From assembly GCA_025266875.1 (NCBI GenBank), contig JALLLT010000008.1, positions 1 to 64,000 of the forward strand: DNA of 64,000 bases, in the 5' to 3' direction. The notes beneath the pieces are model-generated. The model saw only the letters and a list, made by a program, of their open reading frames with translations, did no database searches and had not been told where the DNA came from. Source of the DNA: Fennellomyces sp. T-0311 (taxonomy: Eukaryota > Mucoromycota > Mucoromycetes > Mucorales > Lichtheimiaceae). Shown here one piece after another: positions 55,112 through 64,000 of this stretch (position 1 is its first letter; each line of letters starts with the position of its first letter). A program made the translations under genes and the position numbers.

Positions 55112-58100
55112 TTAATTACCTTCAGCGTTTGTTTCGGATTCGCTATCACTTGCTTCATCGATAGCAGTCTTCAGTGCATCGACAATGTCGGGATCCAGCG
55201 TTTCTATGTTATCCTCATCGGCTATTTCGACGATGTCCATCTGTAGCAGTCTTGCAAGTAAGGGCTCAGTAGTCTTGGCTTTTTTCACCTTTTTCAGGTA
55301 CGTCCAGTTAGCAACGTAGTCACTCAATCCCTTCTTGTCCTTCAGCGTTTCCCAGGCTTCTTGGTGTTTTTCTAAGTGATATATACTTGGCCAGTCAACT
55401 TTGGTAGATGTCTTCATTTTCAAAGCTTCATAATGAGAAGCGCCTTGATCAAACACCATCACAGCTGGCAGTGTACCGACTTTGTTGAGAGGCATACGGT
55501 GCGGCAAGTACAGATAGTCGTCGAATCCATATGATGAATTATCTTGACAGTCGTTGTAGATTACTATCGGTCTCCGGAAAGTCGAGGCAGCTAGTAGGGC
55601 GTCTGTGGAACTGTGGAACCAATATTGATATGGATAAGGGCCTGATCCGCTGGACTGTGATGTGTTCTTGTCGTTCAGTGTTTCATACTCCAGTCTGAAA
55701 TACAAGGCAGCGAAATCGTATACTGATCCAAGGCAGTAATAGTTCATGACCTCGTACACGTTGTCCAGTAGGTAACCGAGCATTTCCTTCTTGACTTTGT
55801 TATAGAGATTCTGATCTCCATATATAAGCTGTGCAAGTGACCGGTATCCGCAACGTCCATCGCCGATAATTTTCACCCTCTGTACTACATACTCCATTGG
55901 TATGCCTTTGCCGTTGTTTGAAGGAACAGGTCTAATAGGTTTCAGGTTATATTAGCATAAATCAATAATAATAGATAAAAACTTACTGTCGCTTATTTTT
56001 TGTTCCAAAAAGATCCTCGTTGTCATTGCCAATCTGCTTCTTTGCCTTTTTGGAAGTTTTGTCGATAGCCTGCTTACTCTTGTCAGCGGTAGATTCAGCT
56101 TTCGGTTCTCTTTTGCGCTTTTTCTCCTGATCGGCAACTTCTCCTTCATTGATGGTGTCGTGCAATGACCGGTTTCGTAACCCAATAGCCTTTGGTGGCC
56201 GCCCTTTGGGTATAACTGGAGCGGGAAGCACAAATTTTTGTAGTTTTACTGGTGTAAACCTATCCATGGCATCGTCGAGACTCTTTAAAAGATCTGCCTT
56301 TTGCTGCGAGGTTTCGTAGCTGGAAATCATTTGGTCGAGACGAATCCTTAGGGCATCGTACTGTTGGTTAATCCTGCTTTGCTCAGGATCGACAACGAGG
56401 CCTGCAATAGTATCAAAAACAGGGTCACGAGGAATGCGTGCTAGAATATAAGGTCAATACTGACTTCGAGTGGTTGCAAGAATATAAAGTAGAAGCATAC
56501 CTTTGGTGTTAACCAATGTCCAACGTTTGTCGTATATCAAATGATCCACAGCTCCTGAAAGGTATTTCAATAGATCGTGCTTGCAAGGGAGCTTATAGTT
56601 TATGCGGATTTCACAATCACATTCAGACTTCTCCATCGTGCTTGGATCGAGTTTACATGCCTCGCTAATCTCGGATATAGTCTTTCAAATTGCGTAATGG
56701 CAAATGTTGTTTTTTTTCGAGCATCGAAATAGCTTGCGTGGCCACAGGATCATGAACAATCCAATTTAATCCTTTTTCCCGAGAATATTCAAAGGATGCA
56801 TTTTTGTCCTGTAAATATAAGAAGCGATTAATATATAGAAAGCAATTGACAGATGTACGAATACGAACCTGTGCATCTAAGTATATGTGAAGCTTTTCGA
56901 AAAGATTCACAATCAAGCTTGGCTGTTTTAGGATGTGCTTGATACCGGCATGTGTTCCTTCAGCACGTTGCGATGTTCGGGCACCAAAATGTGCATACTT
57001 CTCAGCCCATGGACCAGCCCACATTTCCTCGTTGTCACGTAATCTGTGTACCATGGATGAAACTGGTCAGTTTAAATTGTAAATATAGAAAATAATGGTA
57101 AGTACATACCCATTTAAATATGACTTCAGGCCCACTTCCTTGTTAGTGGCAAGCTCTGCCATTTCCTCGAACTTCTTGACTGCATCTTTGTAGGCCAATT
57201 TACTCCTTGTGTACAATAATTGCGGGATCACCTTGGCCTTGAGCTCAGCACCTTCTTTGGATTCTGCGCCGAATGCCTTGTTGATCTTGGTACCGAAGTT
57301 TCTCGCAATGTGCCAGGCGCACAAAATTCTTGGTACTTCGGGGAATACTTCTGCAAACGCGCTCTTCAGTGCACGGTCGTCGTCAGAAACAAAAAGCCCA
57401 GGTTTGATCTTCGTTTCCTTCCTCCAAATCACGTCCGCCAGGCATTGCAAAACCCACTTGTATGATAGGTAGTCCTCGTTAACGACAACAACCGAGGCAA
57501 TATAGAATGTGCGTAATCTGTCCGAGGTGCTTGTAGAGAGCAGATTACTAACACTGACAACATTGACAAGGGGAAGCTTGTTGAGATTTGTCTTGTAGGT
57601 AGCATCGATGATCACGACCTCCGGAAAAGCCAGTGCAAGTTCAATTCCTCGTCTGTGAGCGGCAAAAATTCCTTTGAGCACACCAGTTCGTTCATGATGT
57701 CGCAGTCGTAGGGTATAGCCGTGAGTTTCAAAGAAAAAAGCGAGCTCTTCAATCGGACTTCTCTCCTGTCTGATTTGGTATCGATACTGGTACTTCATAT
57801 TGTAAATATCCGACGGTATGTCGGTTACATTGTCACCGAGATGGGCCAAGGTCTGGGCTGAGGAAATACCATTTTGAGCATCCTGAATAATAGCTACTTG
57901 CGTGGCACCAGTGCGGTTTCTTCGTCTGTAAGATGCATAGATATCGGTTGCTCCTGGCTCTAATTCATGGCTGTGTTCCTTGAGTGCTTGAAACGACGTG
58001 TCCGTAATCTTCCACTTGTTTCCATTTTTTTTGGTCTTGCTGATGTAAATCTTCCATGGACAATCCTTGCTCTGCGTCTTGTTTTGTGGATACCTCTTGA

Positions 58101-58335
58101 CCACACCGTTCCTGCAAACGTAGGTATCACCATCACCATGAACCGTAGGGTTGGAATCTTGAGGATGTTTGCAGCAAACAACATTGAAGCCATTGGGTTT
58201 ACCGTTCACTTTAGATACTTCAAATCCCTCTTTCGAAGCAAACGCCCTAATTTCGTCGAGTAGATCATTTTCGGCGTCATAAAGCAATGATGCAATTGTT
58301 TCGAGGGGCAAGGTGTCGTCGTGGTTTTTAGACAT
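55112..58335 (-). pseudogene. MULE-4 transposase with C-terminal OTU domain, one frameshift
   Basis: Starts MSKNHDDTLPLETIASLLYD. A FAR1-like zinc region (DTYVCRNGVVKRY, KDCPWKIYIS, LKEHSHE) precedes the MULE core: FPEVVIIDATYKTNLNKLP (Asp), GLFVSDDDRALKSAFAEVF (Asp), RILCAWHIARNF, SQRAEGTHAGIKH (Glu). Then come the SWIM finger CDCEIRINYKLPCKH, a basic linker (KKRKREPKAE, KKAKKQ) and the OTU domain: VKIIGDGRCGYRSLAQLIYG (Asp, Cys) and GASHYEALKM (His). The introns are short; the OTU exon joins the linker near 55983/55940. A one-base shift near 56685 separates KDYIR from EISEACKLDPS. The same domain order in MULE-1 shows the OTU fusion is a family trait. Confidence 0.78.
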
Positions 58336-58503
58336 TTGTAGAGAAGATGCGAATAACTGCGCTAATACGTCTATGCGCGGCTAGAGTGCTTTTATAGCTT
58401 TTCTAATGCTAACGCAATTCATATCTAAACATTCGCTGAGTGGCTCATCCATCCTTGGCGCAGTATGTACAACAGTTTTTTGTGCGCCACTTGTCAATTC
58501 TTC

Positions 58504-61500
58504 TATGTATATTACCCGCTGGTCATGAAGGTCACAATTTCTCAGCCAAATTTTAGCTGGGTCATATCGGGGTCACGAGCGAAATACATAGGTAATTCAT
58601 GTCTTCAAGCAGCACGGACCTTCAATTACATATGTAATATCAAGTGCGGGTCACGAATCTACCTGGAATACATAGATTTGGACAAACTCTTAAGATCTTG
58701 TTTACCAATGCTCATGACAACTTGCCAATGTCGCTCATTTCAAGATGTTAAACCTGTAATGAGCGCTTTTCACCCAATGAGACCGTCAGCTTTAAAGTAC
58801 AGTACAGAATAAGCATATTCAACCACTGAAACACTGTTCTTTATGCTAAAACACAGGCGCATTAGTCTAGAATGGCAGCACACTGGTTTTCTTTTCTTTA
58901 TATCAGTTTATTATGAATATGAAGTGGATTTTGATATTGGCATACAATTCATATGCTTTTGCGAGTGCTGCCACCAAAATACCATCTGCATTAGTGTAAA
59001 AAATTACTTTATGCGCACGTCTAAACTACAGGCAGAACATAGCGGCACTGAGTACACTCATTTCCCCACATCGAATTCTTCGAGCTTCGTACCCATTCTC
59101 ACTTAATACTCACCATCAATACTTATTGCACATGCCGTCAATCCAGGTACCTTTTCTAACAGCTTCAATTGTCTATGTATAAACCCAAACACAGTACTAT
59201 AGGTAAACCAAGCGCAAACATCCTCAAGGATAATCCCTTGATAAACAAATCAAAGATTTGATTTATTGAAATGTTTTGGCCACTCTAAGCTCTGTCAGCG
59301 AAGAGGGCTCGCTTTTATACAGGTCGTTTATGAGCTGGTTAAGCGACCAGTTTCTTCTTGACATTTCGCGCTGCAGGAGCTCAGCTGCTGCCACGTTGCC
59401 ATGGATATCAGCCCTTTGTTCGGCGATATTTTCGAGGGCCTTTATAATTTTCAATCGTCTGGTGAAGCGTTTGGTCACATGTGCCTTACGCCTCCAAACC
59501 GTATCCCATTCTTCTTCCAGTTGGGAGGTTGCCGGTTGATCCCCAATTCCATGATGGTACTCGTTCCAGACATCAATGACCTTTTTGATAGTCATATCTA
59601 TCTCGTAGTTTGGAGGCCCATCAATGACATTGGCAGATGTGGTCGCCGGATGCTGCTGCTGCGTGCTATCGCCCGACACACTTCCTTGTGGTTCAACACC
59701 AGGACCAGGGTGGAACCGAAAGTGGCCAGAAGCAAATTGATTGACCGTAGTCATCATTGCCGACATCTGCTCTCTCAATTCCTGATTTTCACGGCGAAGA
59801 GTTTCGATGGTCAAGCGATGATGCATTTCGATCCTTGTGTCAATCGCATCGAGACGTTGACCAACACGCGGAAGTACATTATTGATGCTTATATCGGCTG
59901 GTTGCTGCATCGTATCACTTGCGTTTAGGAGCGACGTTTCAAAGTCGCGATACTCTTGGTCAGAAAAAAGAGGATCGCGAAAGATTGGGTGTGATGGATA
60001 CAAGCGGCGCATCATTACTGCGTCCTGAAGAAATATCGTGCGCATGGTTTTCAGCAAGTTAAGGAAACCTTGGGCAGAGATCGAGCATGCTGCATCATCA
60101 CCACTCTCAACACGTCTTAGCCAATCGTCTACATCAGGAAAGACCTTCTGCTTCAAGGACTCCTCTGGTTCCTTAACCGCACGACGCAACCAGAAATGTC
60201 CATGGTTAGCAGGAAAGCCATTTACTGCTCTGATCGATGCTTTGGGTAGCTTCGAAAGATAATGACGTTCCATGCTCTGCATATTCCAGCCACCATGGCG
60301 ACGCAGTTGATCTTCCGTTGCACCGTTCATTTCAGCAGCCCTTGCGCCTGATCCACGTCCAGAATGCGTCATATGCAACGAAATAACATTGCATGCTTCG
60401 AAAGCGCGCTTGATAGCGGTATGCTGGGTTTGATATGCCATTTTCTCCATTTTATCTCGTCCAACTAACATCTTGATACCGTACCACTCCTGGTTCCGAG
60501 TGAAGTTCGGGAAGTCTTCATCGGAACAATGGAAGCGGTAGAAAAAGTAGAAAGCCAAGGCGCCAAAAGCACAAGTTTCGACATTCTTATGGCGAATCGT
60601 ACCGTAATATTCCTGCACACCAGGAGTAGCTGTCTTCCCAAATTCCGTATGGTATACAAGGACTGGGCAAGGCGTGTATCCATCGTCATCTGGGAATTGA
60701 ACGCAGAGAAGATCAGCAAGTTCTGCATAGCGCGAACTATCACCACGAAGAAGCATCATATGATGAATCAAAAAGGTAGCACGGTTCCGCAATTTGGCTC
60801 CTGTTCCACGATCAAAGAAGTAGCGAGAGACCGCAAGCATCTCGTCGAAGTTGTAGCCATCGCTCAGCGTTCCGGCGCCTCGATCGTCGAACCTGGCGCG
60901 CTTCGTTTCACGATCGTTCACCAGCTTTTCTTTCCTCCAGTTCTTGAGTTTTTCACCACGGGGATTAGGGTGGTGGTTTTCTCCTGCAAGGCACTGCTCT
61001 TTATACAAATCCATGATGGACTTGAGGTAGTTCTGGTAGCTTTCGTACCCAAGAGGCTCTCCTTCTTCATGGGGCCTCTTCTTGCCCGCCGGTACCACAA
61101 CTTCATCCAAGAAACGTATAAGTTTGTCCTCTGAGACTTTCTCATCAACCTCAAACACACCCAGGCTCATCTCATATCGGTACACTTTGGCACACCATTC
61201 CTTAAAAGTGAACTCTGTTTTAGTTATTCCTGCATAAAGCATGGTGTATACTTTAATAATAGACTCACAAGAAACGCCTTTCGAGGCATTCTATATGTTT
61301 TTTTCATGTTTTCCGCCTGGATTTTTTCCTTTAGATTAATGCTACGCTGAGAAGCTTCATTCTCTGCAGCAAGGTTGGCCGCAAGTGCAGCAGCATGTGC
61401 CGGAAAAAGATCACTATTCGAAGCACCAGCCGAAGAACTGGCTGGAGTATTGGTTGACGAAGAAGTAGCAGGATGGTAAGACATTTTCGAGAAGTAGAAG

Positions 61501-61670
61501 AAAGATAAGGCACATTCACACTCGCAAAGCTTAATTGATAGTCGGATAAAAATTCAAACTCATTCAGGCACACGGCAAAATATACATCCAAAAAGATGTA
61601 TTCTGGTTGGTCACAGATTTTGCTGGTGACCTGAGTCATGACTCCGCCATACTGGACCCCAAATACGCAC
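58504..61670 (-). mobile_element. Crypton, first copy of a direct tandem (unit 3167 bp)
   Basis: The unit begins TATGTATATTACCCGCTGG and ends CCCCAAATACGCAC, and the next unit begins directly with TATGTATATTACC at 61671. The copies look identical throughout the 2.3 kb visible of the second. No TIRs are present, as expected for a tyrosine-recombinase element. The 5' flank (CAATTCTTC) belongs to the edge of MULE-4. One gene on the minus strand. Confidence 0.85.
59263..61242 (-). CDS. Crypton tyrosine recombinase with GCR1_C-like domain
   Basis: 659 residues. The catalytic residues of a tyrosine recombinase are visible: Arg166 (MMLLRGDSSR), His293-x-x-Arg296 (MTHSGRGSG), His/Gly-Gly-Trp (RRHGGWN, 316-319) and Tyr328 (MERHYLSKL). 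Residues about 445-500 form a coiled coil (RQENQELREQ type). Residues about 555-630 match the fungal GCR1_C DNA-binding domain (NYEIDMTIKKVIDVWNEYHH, then EEEWDTVWRRK and KRFTRRLKIIKALENIA). The enzyme would excise the element as a circle and insert it by site-specific recombination. An upstream Ser/Ala-rich frame (61484-61262, MSYHPATSSSTNTPASSSAG) may be a first exon, but no join with a GT..AG intron keeps the frame, so the true start is open. Confidence 0.88.
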   Translation of the reverse strand: MLYAGITKTEFTFKEWCAKVYRYEMSLGVFEVDEKVSEDKLIRFLDEVVVPAGKKRPHEEGEPLGYESYQNYLKSIMDLYKEQCLAGENHHPNPRGEKLKNWRKEKLVNDRETKRARFDDRGAGTLSDGYNFDEMLAVSRYFFDRGTGAKLRNRATFLIHHMMLLRGDSSRYAELADLLCVQFPDDDGYTPCPVLVYHTEFGKTATPGVQEYYGTIRHKNVETCAFGALAFYFFYRFHCSDEDFPNFTRNQEWYGIKMLVGRDKMEKMAYQTQHTAIKRAFEACNVISLHMTHSGRGSGARAAEMNGATEDQLRRHGGWNMQSMERHYLSKLPKASIRAVNGFPANHGHFWLRRAVKEPEESLKQKVFPDVDDWLRRVESGDDAACSISAQGFLNLLKTMRTIFLQDAVMMRRLYPSHPIFRDPLFSDQEYRDFETSLLNASDTMQQPADISINNVLPRVGQRLDAIDTRIEMHHRLTIETLRRENQELREQMSAMMTTVNQFASGHFRFHPGPGVEPQGSVSGDSTQQQHPATTSANVIDGPPNYEIDMTIKKVIDVWNEYHHGIGDQPATSQLEEEWDTVWRRKAHVTKRFTRRLKIIKALENIAEQRADIHGNVAAAELLQREMSRRNWSLNQLINDLYKSEPSSLTELRVAKTFQ

Positions 61671-64000
61671 TATGTATATTACCCGCTGGTCATGAAGGTC
61701 ACAATTTCTCAGCCAAATTTTAGCTGGGTCATATCGGGGTCACGAGCGAAATACATAGGTAATTCATGTCTTCAAGCAGCACGGACCTTCAATTACATAT
61801 GTAATATCAAGTGCGGGTCACGAATCTACCTGGAATACATAGATTTGGACAAACTCTTAAGATCTTGTTTACCAATGCTCATGACAACTTGCCAATGTCG
61901 CTCATTTCAAGATGTTAAACCTGTAATGAGCGCTTTTCACCCAATGAGACCGTCAGCTTTAAAGTACAGTACAGAATAAGCATATTCAACCACTGAAACA
62001 CTGTTCTTTATGCTAAAACACAGGCGCATTAGTCTAGAATGGCAGCACACTGGTTTTCTTTTCTTTATATCAGTTTATTATGAATATGAAGTGGATTTTG
62101 ATATTGGCATACAATTCATATGCTTTTGCGAGTGCTGCCACCAAAATACCATCTGCATTAGTGTAAAAAATTACTTTATGCGCACGTCTAAACTACAGGC
62201 AGAACATAGCGGCACTGAGTACACTCATTTCCCCACATCGAATTCTTCGAGCTTCGTACCCATTCTCACTTAATACTCACCATCAATACTTATTGCACAT
62301 GCCGTCAATCCAGGTACCTTTTCTAACAGCTTCAATTGTCTATGTATAAACCCAAACACAGTACTATAGGTAAACCAAGCGCAAACATCCTCAAGGATAA
62401 TCCCTTGATAAACAAATCAAAGATTTGATTTATTGAAATGTTTTGGCCACTCTAAGCTCTGTCAGCGAAGAGGGCTCGCTTTTATACAGGTCGTTTATGA
62501 GCTGGTTAAGCGACCAGTTTCTTCTTGACATTTCGCGCTGCAGGAGCTCAGCTGCTGCCACGTTGCCATGGATATCAGCCCTTTGTTCGGCGATATTTTC
62601 GAGGGCCTTTATAATTTTCAATCGTCTGGTGAAGCGTTTGGTCACATGTGCCTTACGCCTCCAAACCGTATCCCATTCTTCTTCCAGTTGGGAGGTTGCC
62701 GGTTGATCCCCAATTCCATGATGGTACTCGTTCCAGACATCAATGACCTTTTTGATAGTCATATCTATCTCGTAGTTTGGAGGCCCATCAATGACATTGG
62801 CAGATGTGGTCGCCGGATGCTGCTGCTGCGTGCTATCGCCCGACACACTTCCTTGTGGTTCAACACCAGGACCAGGGTGGAACCGAAAGTGGCCAGAAGC
62901 AAATTGATTGACCGTAGTCATCATTGCCGACATCTGCTCTCTCAATTCCTGATTTTCACGGCGAAGAGTTTCGATGGTCAAGCGATGATGCATTTCGATC
63001 CTTGTGTCAATCGCATCGAGACGTTGACCAACACGCGGAAGTACATTATTGATGCTTATATCGGCTGGTTGCTGCATCGTATCACTTGCGTTTAGGAGCG
63101 ACGTTTCAAAGTCGCGATACTCTTGGTCAGAAAAAAGAGGATCGCGAAAGATTGGGTGTGATGGATACAAGCGGCGCATCATTACTGCGTCCTGAAGAAA
63201 TATCGTGCGCATGGTTTTCAGCAAGTTAAGGAAACCTTGGGCAGAGATCGAGCATGCTGCATCATCACCACTCTCAACACGTCTTAGCCAATCGTCTACA
63301 TCAGGAAAGACCTTCTGCTTCAAGGACTCCTCTGGTTCCTTAACCGCACGACGCAACCAGAAATGTCCATGGTTAGCAGGAAAGCCATTTACTGCTCTGA
63401 TCGATGCTTTGGGTAGCTTCGAAAGATAATGACGTTCCATGCTCTGCATATTCCAGCCACCATGGCGACGCAGTTGATCTTCCGTTGCACCGTTCATTTC
63501 AGCAGCCCTTGCGCCTGATCCACGTCCAGAATGCGTCATATGCAACGAAATAACATTGCATGCTTCGAAAGCGCGCTTGATAGCGGTATGCTGGGTTTGA
63601 TATGCCATTTTCTCCATTTTATCTCGTCCAACTAACATCTTGATACCGTACCACTCCTGGTTCCGAGTGAAGTTCGGGAAGTCTTCATCGGAACAATGGA
63701 AGCGGTAGAAAAAGTAGAAAGCCAAGGCGCCAAAAGCACAAGTTTCGACATTCTTATGGCGAATCGTACCGTAATATTCCTGCACACCAGGAGTAGCTGT
63801 CTTCCCAAATTCCGTATGGTATACAAGGACTGGGCAAGGCGTGTATCCATCGTCATCTGGGAATTGAACGCAGAGAAGATCAGCAAGTTCTGCATAGCGC
63901 GAACTATCACCACGAAGAAGCATCATATGATGAATCAAAAAGGTAGCACGGTTCCGCAATTTGGCTCCTGTTCCACGATCAAAGAAGTAGCGAGAGACCG
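61671..64000 (-). mobile_element. Crypton, second tandem copy, cut by the window edge
   Basis: Matches 58504-60833 base for base as far as I compared. The remainder lies beyond the window. Confidence 0.85.
62430..64000 (-). CDS. Crypton tyrosine recombinase, second copy, partial
   Basis: The C-terminal part, over 500 residues, of the same protein as at 59263-61242, with identical sequence where visible. It includes all catalytic residues and the GCR1_C-like domain. The N-terminus lies outside the window. Confidence 0.88.
   Translation of the reverse strand, partial: VSRYFFDRGTGAKLRNRATFLIHHMMLLRGDSSRYAELADLLCVQFPDDDGYTPCPVLVYHTEFGKTATPGVQEYYGTIRHKNVETCAFGALAFYFFYRFHCSDEDFPNFTRNQEWYGIKMLVGRDKMEKMAYQTQHTAIKRAFEACNVISLHMTHSGRGSGARAAEMNGATEDQLRRHGGWNMQSMERHYLSKLPKASIRAVNGFPANHGHFWLRRAVKEPEESLKQKVFPDVDDWLRRVESGDDAACSISAQGFLNLLKTMRTIFLQDAVMMRRLYPSHPIFRDPLFSDQEYRDFETSLLNASDTMQQPADISINNVLPRVGQRLDAIDTRIEMHHRLTIETLRRENQELREQMSAMMTTVNQFASGHFRFHPGPGVEPQGSVSGDSTQQQHPATTSANVIDGPPNYEIDMTIKKVIDVWNEYHHGIGDQPATSQLEEEWDTVWRRKAHVTKRFTRRLKIIKALENIAEQRADIHGNVAAAELLQREMSRRNWSLNQLINDLYKSEPSSLTELRVAKTFQ

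Larger units (their letters stand above)
53559..58496 (-). mobile_element. MULE-4: OTU-bearing MULE with an RTC4-like gene (edges approximate)
   Basis: The right end read inversely is GACAAGTGGCGCACAAAAAA, ending at 58496. The left end has several copies of the related motif GACGAGCGACGCACCAAAAA starting at about 53559. I found no clear 9 bp duplication. The right flank is cut short by the Crypton that starts at 58504. Contents: a transposase-OTU gene (55112-58335, minus) and, downstream on the same strand, an RTC4-like gene (54202 to about 55048). Confidence 0.6.

Noticed and set aside
58465..59106. Open frames 58465-58812 and 58843-59106 and their copies at 61638-61979 and 62010-62273, as Crypton accessory genes
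   Set aside because: Short, no family pattern, same sequence duplicated because the whole unit is duplicated; left as non-coding part of the Crypton.

Overview
This 64 kb window is eukaryotic and looks fungal, most likely an early-diverging fungus of the Mucoromycota type. The reasons are short introns (about 50-80 nt) with standard GT..AG ends, a Crypton tyrosine recombinase with a fungal GCR1_C-like tail, an RTC4-like domain, and Merlin, PIF/Harbinger, Tc1/mariner, MULE, CACTA and Ty3/gypsy elements side by side. The taxon is an inference. I recognise no ordinary host gene. Almost everything is a transposable element, often one inside another, and many edges can be fixed to the base from terminal inverted repeats (TIRs) and target-site duplications (TSDs).

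Block A (203-16396) has two Harbinger elements lying end to end and sharing one TTA. Harbinger-1 (203-11848) has its transposase cut by Harbinger-2 (692-3721, TSD ATT) and also holds Harbinger-3 (4950-10621, TSD ATT), which itself holds a mariner/IS630-like element with DD88E spacing (6696-8472). Harbinger-4 (11852-16396) holds a Tc1 element (13058-14837), which holds a solo LTR (13412-13844). Each Harbinger pairs a DDE transposase with a Myb/SANT-like or NAM-associated-like partner gene on the opposite strand.

Block B (18105-38861) appears to be one CACTA-like element of about 20.8 kb, with CACTG/CACTA termini and a 3 bp TCA TSD. It holds a TNP2-like transposase, a USP-like cysteine peptidase gene, an accessory gene, and insertions of a mariner relic, a MULE with an OTU peptidase domain (21646-27434, itself split by a CACCA-ended element), a second MULE-type transposase, a MITE and a Tc1.

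Block C (40588-53481) is a Merlin element spread over 11.5 kb because an intact-looking MULE (41367-45501, 551 bp TIRs, 9 bp TSD) sits in its last intron and a Ty3/gypsy element (46648-51891) sits beyond its 5' end. It abuts a MULE deletion derivative (52107-53481).

Block D (53559-64000) is a second MULE-OTU element that also contains an RTC4-like gene, followed by a Crypton in direct tandem (unit 3167 bp, second copy running off the window).

Most of the elements look dead. Eight in-frame stops lie in codons inferred to have been Trp or Gln, all consistent with C:G to T:A change. The Harbinger-2, Harbinger-3, mariner-1, MULE-2 and Crypton open reading frames look intact, so some elements may be recent.
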